This document shows, in pieces, positions 17,192 to 26,600 of a stretch of 64,000 nt of DNA. Both the position numbers and the translations under genes were made by a program. Numbering within the stretch: position 1 is the first letter of the stretch; each line of letters opens with the position of its first letter. The stretch comes from Pseudosporangium ferrugineum. Its GTDB lineage: Bacteria; Actinomycetota; Actinomycetes; Mycobacteriales; Micromonosporaceae. The notes beneath the pieces are model-generated. The model saw nothing but the letters and a program-made list of their open reading frames with translations, did no database searches and was not told the origin of the DNA. The DNA lies in the NCBI RefSeq assembly GCF_003002065.1, contig NZ_PVZG01000007.1:1-64000 (forward strand), in the 5' to 3' direction.

Positions 17192-17509
17192 ATGACCTCA
17201 CCGATCGGCGCGATCGGGGCCGTCAGCGGCGTTTCCGGCCTGACCCCGGTCAGCGGTCTCTCCGGCACCGAGCAGGTCAAGGGGCCGAACACCGACTTCG
17301 CCTCGATGCTGTCGCAGGGGCTGGAGAGCGTGCAGACGGCCCAGTCCAAGGCCGGCGACCTGGCCGTGCAGGTGGCCAACGGCACCCTCCAGGACCCGGC
17401 GCAGTACACGATGGCGTCCACCGAGGCCGCCCTCGGCCTCCAGCTCACCATGGCGATCCGCAACAAGGCCGTGGAGGCCTTCCAGGAGATCATGAGGATG
17501 CAGGCCTAA
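17192..17509 (+). CDS. fliE: Hook-basal body protein FliE
   Basis: 105 residues. Conserved C-terminal half (DFASMLSQGLESVQTAQ and AALGLQLTMAIRNKAVEAFQEIMRM). FliE links the MS ring and export gate to the rod. The ATG at 17192 is 2 bases from flgC and the gene ends 1 base before fliF. Confidence 0.94.
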   Translation: MTSPIGAIGAVSGVSGLTPVSGLSGTEQVKGPNTDFASMLSQGLESVQTAQSKAGDLAVQVANGTLQDPAQYTMASTEAALGLQLTMAIRNKAVEAFQEIMRMQA

Positions 17510-17510
17510 G

Positions 17511-19112
17511 ATGACGGACCGTCTCCCCGCGCCCGTACGCAAGGTCGGCGACAGCTTCAAGTCCTTCACCCCGGGGCAGAAGGCCGTCACGATCGCGACG
17601 GTGCTCGCCCTGGTCATCGGCGGCTACTTCTTCGCCACGTGGGCCGCGAAGCCGTCGTACTCCGCCCTGTTCAGCAATCTGTCCAGCAAGGACGCGAGCG
17701 CGATCGTCGAGTCGCTGCAGAAGACCGGCACGCCGTACGAGCTGGCCAACGGCGGCACGACGATCATGGTGCCCCAGGACAAGGTGTACGACCTGCGCCT
17801 GCAACTGTCCGGCGAGGGCCTGCCCGGGGACTCCGACACCGGCTACGCCCTGCTCGACCAGCAGGGCATCACCACCAGCGACTTCATGCAGCACACGAAC
17901 TACCAGCGGGCCTTGCAGGGCGAACTGGCGAACACGATCAAGTCGATCGACGGCGTCGAGGCGGCCACGGTCAACCTGGTGCTCCCGCAGAAGGACGTCT
18001 TCGCCGACGACGCGAACAAGACCACCGCCTCCGTGCTGGTGCAGTCCGCCCCCAACAAGCCGTTGTCGACCCAGACCGTCGGGGCGATCGTCAACCTCGT
18101 CGCGTCGGGCGTGGAGGGCCTCGACCCGACCAACGTCACCGTGGTCGGCGCTGACGGCAAGATCCTCTCGAGCGGCGGCGGCCAGCCGCTGGGCACCGGC
18201 GCGGAGAGCGGCGCCGACTCGCAGACGGTCGCCTTCCAGAACCGCCTCAACGCGTCGCTGCAGAACATGCTCGACGCGGTCGTGGGCCCCGGCCACGCCG
18301 TCATCACCACCACCGCCGAGCTCGACTTCGACCAGACCCGCACCACGTCGGAGAAGTACTCGTCGAACCCGTCGGTCGCGGCGCTGTCCGAGAGCATCAG
18401 CCGGGAGGCGTACAACGGCAACGGCACCGGAGCCGGCGGCGTGCTCGGCCCGGACAACATCCAGGTGCCGAACGGCACCGGGGCCAGCGGCGGGAACGGC
18501 CAGTACGAGAACTCCAACACCACCCGCAACAACCCGGTCGACAAGGTCACCGAGGAGCGCAACCGCGCGCCGGGAACCATCAAGCGGCTCAACGTCGCGG
18601 TGCTGCTCGACGCCACCACGGCCGGCGCGGTGAACCAGGCCGACGTGCAGCAGCTCGTCAGCGCCGCGGCCGGCATCGACCCGACCCGGGGCGACACCGT
18701 CGCGGTCAGCGCGATGGCGTTCGACACCAGCGCCGCGACCGCCGCCAAGGACGCCCTGGCCGCCTCCGCCGCCGCCGAACAGGCGGCCAAGCAGACCGCG
18801 ATGATCAAGACCGCGGCGATGGCCCTGGTGGTGCTCTTCCTGATCTTCCTGGCCTGGCGCTGGAGCCGGAAGGCGAAGAAGCGCAAGGCGCTGACCCCGG
18901 CCGAGCTCAAGCACCTCGAGGACATGCAGGCCGCCCTGGAGGCGCAGCGCCTGGCCGAGCTGAACGCGGCGATCCCCTCGCCGGCGATCGAGGCGGCGAA
19001 CATCGTGCACGAGGCGCTCGAGGAACGGCAGCGCGAGATCGAGCAGATGGTCGAGGACCAGCCCGAGGAGATGGCCGCCCTGCTGCGCGGCTGGCTCGGC
19101 GCCGGCCGCTGA
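17511..19112 (+). CDS. fliF: Flagellar MS-ring protein FliF
   Basis: 533 residues. First membrane helix about 22-44, YscJ/FliF ring-building domain about 45-225 (SALFSNLSSKDASAIVESL; FADDANKTTASVLV), central beta-collar region rich in Gly/Asn, second helix about 438-456, then a cytoplasmic Glu-rich tail that should bind FliG. FliF is the membrane platform on which C-ring and rod assemble. Confidence 0.96.
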   Translation: MTDRLPAPVRKVGDSFKSFTPGQKAVTIATVLALVIGGYFFATWAAKPSYSALFSNLSSKDASAIVESLQKTGTPYELANGGTTIMVPQDKVYDLRLQLSGEGLPGDSDTGYALLDQQGITTSDFMQHTNYQRALQGELANTIKSIDGVEAATVNLVLPQKDVFADDANKTTASVLVQSAPNKPLSTQTVGAIVNLVASGVEGLDPTNVTVVGADGKILSSGGGQPLGTGAESGADSQTVAFQNRLNASLQNMLDAVVGPGHAVITTTAELDFDQTRTTSEKYSSNPSVAALSESISREAYNGNGTGAGGVLGPDNIQVPNGTGASGGNGQYENSNTTRNNPVDKVTEERNRAPGTIKRLNVAVLLDATTAGAVNQADVQQLVSAAAGIDPTRGDTVAVSAMAFDTSAATAAKDALAASAAAEQAAKQTAMIKTAAMALVVLFLIFLAWRWSRKAKKRKALTPAELKHLEDMQAALEAQRLAELNAAIPSPAIEAANIVHEALEERQREIEQMVEDQPEEMAALLRGWLGAGR

Positions 19113-19144
19113 TCACCACCCCCTGGGTTCAAGGAGGAACCGCG

Positions 19145-20170
19145 TTGACCTCACCGGCACTGACCACGACGTCGATGACCGGCCTGCGCAAGGCAGCCAT
19201 CCTGCTGGTACGGATGGGCAAGGAGTATTCGACCCGGGTACTGGCGAGCATGAACGAGAGCGAGGTGGAGGAACTCTCCGCGGAGATCGCCCGGCTCGGC
19301 AAGCTGGAACCCGAGGTGGTCGGCGACGTCATCGACGAGTTCTACGCGATGGCCACCACCAAGCACGCCGGGGCCGGCGGCATGGCGTACGCCCGCGAAC
19401 TCCTCGAGGCGTCGCTGGGCACCGAACGCGCACAACTGATCCTGGACCGGCTCCAGGCGTCGATGACCGACATGCCGTTCAACTTCCTCAGCCACGCCGA
19501 CCCCCGGCAACTGCTGTCGTACGTGCAGTACGAGCACCCGCAGACCATCGCGCTGGTGCTGGCGCACATCCCGTCGGCGCTCGCGTCCTCGATCCTGTCC
19601 GGCCTCGCGCCCGAGGTGCAGTCGGACGTGGCGCACCGGATCGCGGTCATGGACCGGACCTCGCCGGACGTGATCCGGCAGGTGGAGCTGGCGCTGCAAC
19701 GCAAGCTCTCCACGGTGCTCCAGCCGGACGAGCTGTCCACGGTCGGCGGGCTCCAGCCGCTGGTCGACATCATCAACCGCGCCGACCGCACCACCGAGCG
19801 GCTCATCCTGGAGGCGCTGGAGGCGCGCAGCCCGGAGATCGCCGAGGAGATCCGCCGGCGGATGTTCATGTTCGAGGACATCGTGAACCTCGACGACCGC
19901 TCGGTGCAGCTGGTGCTGCGCCAGGTCGAGCCCGCCGACCTCGCCACCGCGCTCAAGGGCGTCAACGAGGAGGTCCGCAACAAGGTCACCAGCAACCTGT
20001 CCGAGCGCGGCCGGGAGAACCTGCTCGAGGAGATGGACCTGATGGGCCCGGTCAAGGTGCGCATGGTCGAGGAGTCCCAGCAGAAGATCGTCTCGGTGAT
20101 CCGCTCGCTCGAGGACTCCGGCCAGATCGAGATCCAGCGTGGCGGCGAGGTCGATGAGCTCATCGCCTGA
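19145..20170 (+). CDS. fliG: Flagellar motor switch protein FliG
   Basis: 341 residues, TTG start preceded by AAGGAGGAA, a strong site. N-domain (GLRKAAILLVRMGKEYSTRVL), the EHPQTIALVL motif of the middle domain, and C-domain with the torque residues in EDIVNLDDRSVQLVLRQVE and SLEDSGQIEI. It couples MotA to rotor rotation and binds FliF and FliM. fliH begins inside its last codons. Confidence 0.96.
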   Translation: MTSPALTTTSMTGLRKAAILLVRMGKEYSTRVLASMNESEVEELSAEIARLGKLEPEVVGDVIDEFYAMATTKHAGAGGMAYARELLEASLGTERAQLILDRLQASMTDMPFNFLSHADPRQLLSYVQYEHPQTIALVLAHIPSALASSILSGLAPEVQSDVAHRIAVMDRTSPDVIRQVELALQRKLSTVLQPDELSTVGGLQPLVDIINRADRTTERLILEALEARSPEIAEEIRRRMFMFEDIVNLDDRSVQLVLRQVEPADLATALKGVNEEVRNKVTSNLSERGRENLLEEMDLMGPVKVRMVEESQQKIVSVIRSLEDSGQIEIQRGGEVDELIA

Positions 20171-20828
20171 GGACAAGCCGGTGCTGCGCGGTTCGGTGGC
20201 CGAGTCCGCCGCCGCCGCGCGGTTCGGCGTGGACCTGCGGCGCGGCGTACCCGCGGACAGCGCCCCGGTGGAACGGGCGAAGCAGGAGGCTCGTACGGCC
20301 GGCTACGCCGAGGGATGGGCGCAGGGCCGGCGGGCTGCGGCGCTCGACGCCCGGACTGCCGCGGAGCGGGCCCGGGCCGTCGAGCAGGCGCACGACCAGC
20401 GCCGGGCCGCCGCGCTCGCGCAGGCGGTCAACGCGCTCGGGCGGGCCGTGACCGGCCTGGAGACGCAGCTCATGCCGACCCTGCACGAGTTGCAGGAGGC
20501 CGTGCTCGCCCAGGCCTTCGAGCTGGCCGAGGCGATCGTCGGCCGGGCCATGGACGACCCCGAGGGCCGGGCCGCGGCGGCGCTGCGGCGGGCCATGAAC
20601 GCCGCGCCGGAGCACGGCGACATCGTGGTCAGCCTGCATCCCGACGATTTCCGCAATCTGGTCGGCGCGGCAACCGACGCCGACTACAACTACGAGGGCC
20701 GGCCGGTGCATCTGCGCCCCGATCCGGCCCTGCGGCCCGGCGACGCCGTGGCCGAGACCGGCACGACCACGGTGGACGCCTCGATCGCCGCCGCCGTCGC
20801 CCGAGCGAAGGAAGCCCTGCGCCTGTGA
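20154..20828 (+). CDS. fliH: Flagellar export ATPase regulator FliH
   Basis: 224 residues from the ATG at 20154, with GAGGTC before it; a GTG at 20139 in frame is less likely. It overlaps fliG by 17 bases. Glycine-heptad region (EARTAGYAEGWAQGRRAA), an Ala-rich coil, and the FliH/YscL C-terminal domain (ELAEAIVGRAMDDPEGRA, VSLHPDDF). FliH dimers hold FliI inactive and dock it at the gate. Confidence 0.9.
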   Translation: MSSSPEDKPVLRGSVAESAAAARFGVDLRRGVPADSAPVERAKQEARTAGYAEGWAQGRRAAALDARTAAERARAVEQAHDQRRAAALAQAVNALGRAVTGLETQLMPTLHELQEAVLAQAFELAEAIVGRAMDDPEGRAAAALRRAMNAAPEHGDIVVSLHPDDFRNLVGAATDADYNYEGRPVHLRPDPALRPGDAVAETGTTTVDASIAAAVARAKEALRL

Positions 20829-22132
20829 CCGACGTCTTCCGCAACCGCATCAACGCCGCCCTGCTCGCCGCGCAGCCGCTCACCCGGGGCAAGGTGACCG
20901 GCGCGGTGGGCCTGCGCGTGACGGTCAGCGGGCTGGAGGCGCGGGTCGGCGAGTTGCTCCGGATGGGCGAGGGCGACGACGCCGTCCTGGCCGAGGTCGC
21001 GGCCCTCGACGGCGAGCGCCTGTCCTGCCTGCCGCTCGGCCCGATCGCGGGCCTCAGCACGGGCACCCCGGTGATCTCCACCGGCGGGCCGCTGCGCGTG
21101 GCGGTGGGCCCGGACCTGCGCGGACGCATCCTGGACGGGCTCGGCCGGCCCATGGACGGCGGGCCCCCGCTGCGCGGCGACCTGGTCAGCATCGACGCGG
21201 CGCCGCCCTCGGCGATGGACCGGCAGCTCGTCGACGCGCCCATGCCGCTGGGCGTACGCGTGCTCGACACCCTCGTCCCCTGCGGCCGCGGCCAGCGCAT
21301 CGGCATCTTCGCCGGCTCGGGCGTCGGCAAGAGCACGCTCATGTCCATGATCACCCGGGGCACCACGGCCGAGCTGAACGTCGTGGCCCTGGTCGGCGAG
21401 CGCGGCCGGGAGGTCCGCGAGTTCATCGAGCACGACCTGGGCCCCGAGGGCCTCGCCCGCTCGGTGGTGGTGATCGCCACCTCCGACACGCCCCCGCTGG
21501 TGCGCCTGCGCGCCGGCGCGGTGGCCACCCGGATCGCCGAATACTTCCGCGACGAGGGCGGCGACGTCCTGCTGATGATGGACAGCGTGACCCGCGCCGC
21601 GATGGCCCAGCGCGAGGTCGGCCTCTCCGTGGGCGAGCCGCCGGCCACCCGCGGCTATCCCCCGTCGGTCTTCGCCATGCTCGCCTCGCTGCTGGAACGC
21701 GCCGGGCCGGGCGCACGCGGCAGCATCACCGGCCTCTACACGGTCCTCGTCGAGGGCGACGACCACAACGAGCCGATCGCCGACGCCGCCCGCTCGATCC
21801 TCGACGGCCACATCGTCCTGGACCGCAAGCTCGCCACGGCCGGCCACTTCCCGAGCATCCAGGCCCTCGACTCGATCTCCCGGGTGGCCAACCGGATCAC
21901 CACCCCGGAACAGCGCCACGACGCCACCGAGCTGCGCCGGATGATGGCCGCCCACCGCGAGATCCGCGAGCTGGTCGAGATCGGCGCCTACGTGCCGGGC
22001 ACCAACCCGGAGGCCGACCGCGCGACGGCCATCTGGCCGCAGATCACCTCCTTCCTGCGGCAGGGCCTGGACGAGAAGGTCCCCGCGGACCAGGCCTGGG
22101 CGCAACTGCGCCAGCTGATCGCGGCGTCCTGA
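20825..22132 (+). CDS. fliI: Flagellum-specific ATPase FliI
   Basis: 435 residues, GTG overlapping the fliH stop (GTGA). Walker A AGSGVGKST at 163-171, Walker B region DVLLMMDSVTRAA, and the type III ATPase signature RGYPPSVFAMLASLLERAG. It energises substrate unloading with FliH and FliJ. Last gene of the flgB operon; no terminator is obvious before fliJ. Confidence 0.96.
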   Translation: MTDVFRNRINAALLAAQPLTRGKVTGAVGLRVTVSGLEARVGELLRMGEGDDAVLAEVAALDGERLSCLPLGPIAGLSTGTPVISTGGPLRVAVGPDLRGRILDGLGRPMDGGPPLRGDLVSIDAAPPSAMDRQLVDAPMPLGVRVLDTLVPCGRGQRIGIFAGSGVGKSTLMSMITRGTTAELNVVALVGERGREVREFIEHDLGPEGLARSVVVIATSDTPPLVRLRAGAVATRIAEYFRDEGGDVLLMMDSVTRAAMAQREVGLSVGEPPATRGYPPSVFAMLASLLERAGPGARGSITGLYTVLVEGDDHNEPIADAARSILDGHIVLDRKLATAGHFPSIQALDSISRVANRITTPEQRHDATELRRMMAAHREIRELVEIGAYVPGTNPEADRATAIWPQITSFLRQGLDEKVPADQAWAQLRQLIAAS

Positions 22133-22181
22133 CCCTTTCCGGTACGGCCACCGCACCGCGACCGTGGCACCCGGCGACCCA

Positions 22182-22267
22182 CTGCCGGGCCGAGGCCGTT
22201 GCGCCCGCGCCGGGCCGAGCTGCCGGGCCGAGGCCGTTGCGCCCGCGCCGGGCCGAGCTGCCGGGCC
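22182..22267 (+). repeat. 38-base tandem repeat in the fliI-fliJ gap
   Basis: Two identical 38-base copies starting at 22182 and 22220, plus a partial third of ten bases from 22258. The unit is GC-only apart from a few bases and begins CTGCCGGGCCGAG. It lies between the fliI stop and the fliJ promoter, in a 285-base gap that holds no gene. Confidence 0.85.
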
Positions 22268-22361
22268 CGCTCCGGCCGGACCGCCGGGCCCCGGGCGCGC
22301 GCCGAGCCGGGCCGGGCCCCGGGGCTCGCGCCGCTCGCAGGGTGCATGTCGGGTGCAGGCC

Positions 22362-22388
22362 TCAGCGGTCCCGGGTCCGCGCCGACCG
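22362..22388 (+). promoter_or_regulatory. Sigma-28-type promoter of fliJ and downstream genes
   Basis: TCAG (22362-22365), 15 bases, GCCGACCG (22381-22388). Predicted start about 22395, 23 bases above the fliJ GTG. It makes fliJ-orf-fliK a separate unit from flgB-fliI. Confidence 0.72.
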
Positions 22389-22417
22389 GGTGAGTGAGAG
22401 TTCTTTTGGGAGGTCCC

Positions 22418-23116
22418 GTGAATCGGTTGTTCCGGCTCGGCCCCGTGCTGCGCGCCCGCAAGGCTCAGGAGGACGCCGCCCGCGGCGCGGTGATGCAGTC
22501 CCGCCAGGAGATCCGCGACGCCCAGGCCCTGGTCAAGCGTCGCCAGCTCGAACTGGCCGGCGCGGACGCCCCGACCGAGGGCACCGCGCGCGCCATGGTC
22601 GCGTCGCTCGTCGCCCGGCAGTCGATGGCAGCCACCCTCTCCGGTGCGCACCGCATGGTCACCGACGCCGAGGACCGCACCCGGGAGAAGGTCGCCGAGC
22701 TGGCCGACGCCGCCAAGCGCCACCGGGCGGTCGAGATGCTCGCCGAACGGCACGCCGAGACCGTACGCCGGCACGACCTCGGCGTGGAGCAGACCGCGAT
22801 CGACGAGATGGCGGTGACCGCGAAGGCCCGCAACGCCGCCCGGGGCATCGCCGCCACCGGCGAGGAACGCGCCAGCTCGCTGCGCCACGGCGGCGGCAGC
22901 ATCGCCGACCGCCGTTCGGCCGCCGCCCGCGAGGACGCCGCCCGCGAGGCCGCCAACTCGGTCGCCGCCCGGCGCCCCCGGCTCGACCTCGCCGACGCCC
23001 GGCAGTCCATCGACGCCGCCCGTACCCGGATGTCCCTTGGCGCTAAGCGCTCCCCGGCATCGGCCGAACTCGAAGACGAAGGACGCGCCGACGACGACCA
23101 CGGGAGCCGCGCATGA
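22418..23116 (+). CDS. fliJ: Flagellar export protein FliJ
   Basis: 232 residues from the GTG at 22418 (GGGAGG upstream). The N-terminal FliJ pattern [21 protein letters not shown] is followed by a continuous antiparallel coiled coil to about residue 150. The C-terminal 80 residues, an Ala/Arg/Asp-rich tail, are extra compared with the usual 140-150. FliJ is the stalk that couples FliI to FlhA. Its stop overlaps the next ATG. Confidence 0.85.
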   Translation: MNRLFRLGPVLRARKAQEDAARGAVMQSRQEIRDAQALVKRRQLELAGADAPTEGTARAMVASLVARQSMAATLSGAHRMVTDAEDRTREKVAELADAAKRHRAVEMLAERHAETVRRHDLGVEQTAIDEMAVTAKARNAARGIAATGEERASSLRHGGGSIADRRSAAAREDAAREAANSVAARRPRLDLADARQSIDAARTRMSLGAKRSPASAELEDEGRADDDHGSRA

Positions 23117-24066
23117 TCGGTGTTCAGGGAGTGCTGTCCCGCATCTCCGAGCTGCAGACCCAGCTCGGTATCGCCCCGCCCGTCACGACCGCGACCGCCC
23201 CGTCCGGCACGTCGTTCGCCAGCGCCCTCGCCGACGCCAAGGGCACCAGGAGCACCGGTGTCACCGGGCAGGCCGTGGTCGACGCCGCCAAGAAGTACCT
23301 CGGCACCCGGTACGTGTTCGGCAGCACCGATCCCGCGAAGGGGCTGGACTGCTCGGCGCTGGTGCAGCGGGCGTACAAGGATCTCGGCGTTGATCTGCCG
23401 CGCACCTCGCGCGAGCAGGCCCGGGTGGGCACGAAGGTGGACAGCCTCGCCGACGCCAGGCCGGGCGACATCCTGGCGTTCGACTCACCCGTCGACCACG
23501 TCGCCATCTACCTCGGCGGCAACAGGATGATCGCGGCGCCGAAGCCCGGCGACCACGTCAAGATCCAGCCGGTGTACGAGACCCCGACCCACATCCGCCG
23601 GGTGGCCGGCACCGCGGAGGCCACCCCCGGCACCGCTACCACGGCCGTACGCCCCGCCAGCCTCCAGAACCCCACGTCGCTGTCCGGCGTCCCGTACGCC
23701 GACATGTTCGTGCAGGCGGGCGCCAAGTACGGCGTCTCACCGAAACTGCTCGCCGCGGTCGCCAAGGTGGAGTCGGGCTACGACCCCCGGGCGGTGAGCA
23801 AGGCGGGCGCGCAGGGACTCATGCAGCTCATGCCGGCCACCGCGCGCGGGCTCGGCGTGGACAACTCGTTCGACCCCCAGCAGGCCATCAACGGTGCCGC
23901 GAAGCTGCTCAAGAGCCACCTGAAGGAGTTCAAGTCGCTTCCACTGGCGCTGGCCGCGTACAACGCCGGCGGCGGCAGCGTGCACAGGTACGGCGGCATC
24001 CCGCCGTTCGCCGAGACCCAGGCGTACGTGCCGAAGGTGCAGAAGGCCCTGGCCGCCCTCGGCTGA
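23113..24066 (+). CDS. NlpC/P60 peptidase fused to a lytic transglycosylase (FlgJ-like role)
   Basis: 317 residues, ATGA overlap with fliJ. NlpC/P60 about 53-165, with catalytic Cys80 ([12 protein letters not shown]) and His129 (DHVAIYLGG). SLT transglycosylase about 195-317, with Glu220 (AKVESGYDP) and motifs [10 protein letters not shown] and [10 protein letters not shown]. No signal peptide, and the first 20 residues look like an export-type helix, so it may leave through the flagellar gate. It should cut both peptide and glycan bonds in peptidoglycan to let the rod pass, replacing the FlgJ muramidase. Confidence 0.9.
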   Translation: MIGVQGVLSRISELQTQLGIAPPVTTATAPSGTSFASALADAKGTRSTGVTGQAVVDAAKKYLGTRYVFGSTDPAKGLDCSALVQRAYKDLGVDLPRTSREQARVGTKVDSLADARPGDILAFDSPVDHVAIYLGGNRMIAAPKPGDHVKIQPVYETPTHIRRVAGTAEATPGTATTAVRPASLQNPTSLSGVPYADMFVQAGAKYGVSPKLLAAVAKVESGYDPRAVSKAGAQGLMQLMPATARGLGVDNSFDPQQAINGAAKLLKSHLKEFKSLPLALAAYNAGGGSVHRYGGIPPFAETQAYVPKVQKALAALG

Positions 24067-24093
24067 GGCGGCTCGGCGACGAGGAGACACACC

Positions 24094-25980
24094 ATGACCA
24101 GCTCCGTCACCGGCCCGGACCGCAAACCGGCCCCGGACGCCGGCCGCCGCACGGGCTCCCGCCCCGACGCCGGCGAGGCGTTCGGCGCGGCCCTGTCCGC
24201 CGAACTCGACCGCGCCCCGGCCCGCCCGCCACGCACCCCCGACAACCGCTCCCGGCACCCCGAACGCGACCGGAACGCCGGCCCGCGCCCCACTTCCCCG
24301 GAACGCGCCCCGTTCGCACGCAGCGAGGCGAAGCGAGCCGCCGAGCAGGCGGCGGCGAGCGGATTCCAGCTGCGGGCCGCGGAGCAGCAGCGGGCCTCCC
24401 AGGCCGAAGCCGCGGCGAACCGCACCACAGCCCAGCGCGCGGACCCGAGGAACGCCGAGGCGAGCGTCGCCGCCGAGGCCGCCGTCGTGCCGACCGAGGA
24501 CACCGATCCGGCATCGCTCCCGGACGTCGAGGAACACCCCGCCGAGGACGCCGCGGTCCCGGTGCCCACCCCGATCGTCGTCGCCCTCACCACGGTGACG
24601 CCCACCCCGGCGACGCCGGTCCCGGCCGGAAACACCCCCGCGCCCCAGGGCTCGCCGGCCCTGGGCACCACGACCGCACCCGTCCCGGAGCTCCCGACCG
24701 CACCGCCGACGCCGACACAACCCACGGTGGCACAGCCAAGCCCACCGGCCGCGACCCCACCGGCCCCGACCCCACCGGCCGCGACGCAGCCGACCGCGAC
24801 CCCGCCGACCGCGACGCAGCCGACAGGGGCGCAGCCGACAGGGGCGCAGCCGGGCGCCGCACCGTCGAACGTGACGCAGCCGGCCGTTGCTCAGGCCACC
24901 GCGACCCAGCCGGCCGTCACGCAGCCGACAGTCACCCCGCCCGCCGAGACCCCGGACCCGTCCGCCTCCCAAGCCACGACGGCCACAACCTCCGCGTCCG
25001 CCGCGTCTGCCACGACCGCCACGACCGCAGCACCGGCACCCGCTCCCGAGGCGACGCCAACCGCCACGACCGCCAGCAGCACCGACCCCGCCGCCCCGGC
25101 CGGACCCACACCGGCCCCGGCCACCACCGCCGACCAGCCCACCGTTGCCCCGGCGGCGCAGACCAGCACCGGGGCCGTCGCCCAAGGCGGACAGGCCGAC
25201 ACCCGCACGGTCGGCGGCGACAACGGCCAGGCCCCCGGCGACGCGACCAGCCCGGGCGACGCGACCAGCCCGGCCGGCGACACCGCGCAGACCGGCGCGG
25301 GCGGAGACCCCGGGGACCCCGGCAACACCGGCGGCCAGGGCGGGACCGGCGGCCAAGGCGGGACCGGCGGCCAAGGCGGATTCGCTCCGCCGGCGAGCCA
25401 ATCCGCTCCGGCGCAGACCGCCGGCACCGCCCAGGATGCGCCGGTCGGCCTGGCAGGGGTGGCCCCGGCAGCACCGGCCGCCCCGGCGGCACCCGCGGCC
25501 CCGGTGGCCGCACCGGCCGCGGCGCCTCCGCTTCCGGGTCCCGTGGCGATGCAGCTCGCGGCCCGGATCACCCCGTTGCGCCTCGACGCCGACGGCGTGC
25601 ACCGGCTCACCGTCAACCTGCACCCCGCCGACCTGGGTCCGGTGCAGATCGTCGCGGAGATCCGTAACGGCGAGATCAGCATGCAGCTGTCCAGCTCGAC
25701 GAGCGCGGGCCACGAGTCGCTGCGGGACGCGATGGACGATCTGCGCCGCGAGTTGCAGCAGTCCGGGTTCGGCAACGCGTCGCTGGACCTGCGGCAGGGC
25801 TCCGGGCAGGACCAGGCGAGGCAGCAGTTCGGCTTCCTGGGCAACGACAACGGAAACCGGAACAGCGGCAACGGCCGGGAGGGGCGTACGGACGAGGGAG
25901 CCGGCGCCGCGCCGGCCGAGACCGCCCCACCGGTGCCCGGCAGCCCCGGCGGCACCAGCCGGCTGGACGTGCGGGCTTAA
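24094..25980 (+). CDS. fliK: Flagellar hook-length control protein FliK
   Basis: 628 residues, longer than the usual 400-500. Residues 1-470 are low complexity: an Arg/Glu/Ala segment, then Pro/Thr/Ala/Gln repeats and three GTGGQG-type repeats near 411-428. The Flg_hook domain lies about 485-590 (LRLDADGVHRLTVNLHPADLGPVQIVAEI, with SLDLRQG). FliK acts as ruler and switches FlhB specificity from hook to filament. The start ATG has GACGAGGAGA before it. The length of the disordered part could bear on hook length. Confidence 0.92.
   Translation: MTSSVTGPDRKPAPDAGRRTGSRPDAGEAFGAALSAELDRAPARPPRTPDNRSRHPERDRNAGPRPTSPERAPFARSEAKRAAEQAAASGFQLRAAEQQRASQAEAAANRTTAQRADPRNAEASVAAEAAVVPTEDTDPASLPDVEEHPAEDAAVPVPTPIVVALTTVTPTPATPVPAGNTPAPQGSPALGTTTAPVPELPTAPPTPTQPTVAQPSPPAATPPAPTPPAATQPTATPPTATQPTGAQPTGAQPGAAPSNVTQPAVAQATATQPAVTQPTVTPPAETPDPSASQATTATTSASAASATTATTAAPAPAPEATPTATTASSTDPAAPAGPTPAPATTADQPTVAPAAQTSTGAVAQGGQADTRTVGGDNGQAPGDATSPGDATSPAGDTAQTGAGGDPGDPGNTGGQGGTGGQGGTGGQGGFAPPASQSAPAQTAGTAQDAPVGLAGVAPAAPAAPAAPAAPVAAPAAAPPLPGPVAMQLAARITPLRLDADGVHRLTVNLHPADLGPVQIVAEIRNGEISMQLSSSTSAGHESLRDAMDDLRRELQQSGFGNASLDLRQGSGQDQARQQFGFLGNDNGNRNSGNGREGRTDEGAGAAPAETAPPVPGSPGGTSRLDVRA
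25327..25380 (+). repeat. 18-base tandem repeat inside fliK
   Basis: Three near-identical 18-base copies (ACCGGCGGCCARGGCGGR) from 25327, encoding TGGQGG units. A second repetitive stretch near 24770-24850 encodes PTATPPTATQPTGAQPTGAQ. Both can change length by slippage, altering the FliK ruler region without a frameshift. Confidence 0.8.
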
Positions 25981-26005
25981 GCTCCGCGACCGCGAAAATT
26001 GGGGC

Positions 26006-26032
26006 TAAGCGAATCGCCGCGCCCGCCGAACC
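26006..26032 (+). promoter_or_regulatory. Sigma-28-type promoter of flgD-flgE
   Basis: TAAG (26006-26009), 15 bases, GCCGAACC (26025-26032). Expected start about 26039, 37 bases above flgD. Confidence 0.68.
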
Positions 26033-26075
26033 TGAGTGCGAGGGTCACCACCGAAGGTTCAGGAGGACCGGTCGC

Positions 26076-26597
26076 ATGACTTCGCCGATCAACGGTTTCG
26101 TGAGCAGCTCGTACGACGACAAGCGCGCGTCCGCGACCTCGATGTACACGAACAAGACGAAGGTCGACGCCGGCAGCAAGTCGGTCGGGGACCAGGACAC
26201 CTTCCTGAAGCTGCTGGTCGCCCAGCTCAAGTACCAGGACCCCTCGAACCCGGCGGACTCCACCCAGTTCCTCGCCCAGACCGCCCAGTTCACCCAGGTC
26301 GAGAAGCTCGGGCAGATCGCCGAGATGATGCAGGCCCAGCAGCTGATCGGCGCGAGCGCGCTGGTCGGCCGCACGGTCACCTACCAGGACGCCAACGGCG
26401 TCAGCCAGACGGGCGTCGTCACCCGCACGAAGCTCAACGGAGACAGCGAACCGACGCTCGTGGTCGGGAACACGGATGTGCAGCTGTCGAAGGTCACGGA
26501 AGTCCAGCAGACGCCGGCGCCGCAGCCCGCGGCCGGCACCGGACAGACCGCTACCCCGAACACCGCCTCCGATTCCGCTACCACGAAGGACAACTGA
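26076..26597 (+). CDS. flgD: Flagellar hook capping protein FlgD
   Basis: 173 residues with AGGAGGACC before the ATG. The family block DQDTFLKLLVAQLKYQDPSNP at about 44-64 and EKLGQIAEMMQAQQLIGASALVGRTV are intact. It stops soon after the first beta segment, so the FlgD Ig/Tudor part is short. Scaffold for hook assembly; flgE follows by 3 bases. Confidence 0.93.
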   Translation: MTSPINGFVSSSYDDKRASATSMYTNKTKVDAGSKSVGDQDTFLKLLVAQLKYQDPSNPADSTQFLAQTAQFTQVEKLGQIAEMMQAQQLIGASALVGRTVTYQDANGVSQTGVVTRTKLNGDSEPTLVVGNTDVQLSKVTEVQQTPAPQPAAGTGQTATPNTASDSATTKDN

Positions 26598-26600
26598 CCT

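Noticed and set aside
22182..22267. Tandem repeat as a CRISPR array
   Set aside because: The copies are contiguous without spacers, only 2.3 units, and no cas genes are near.
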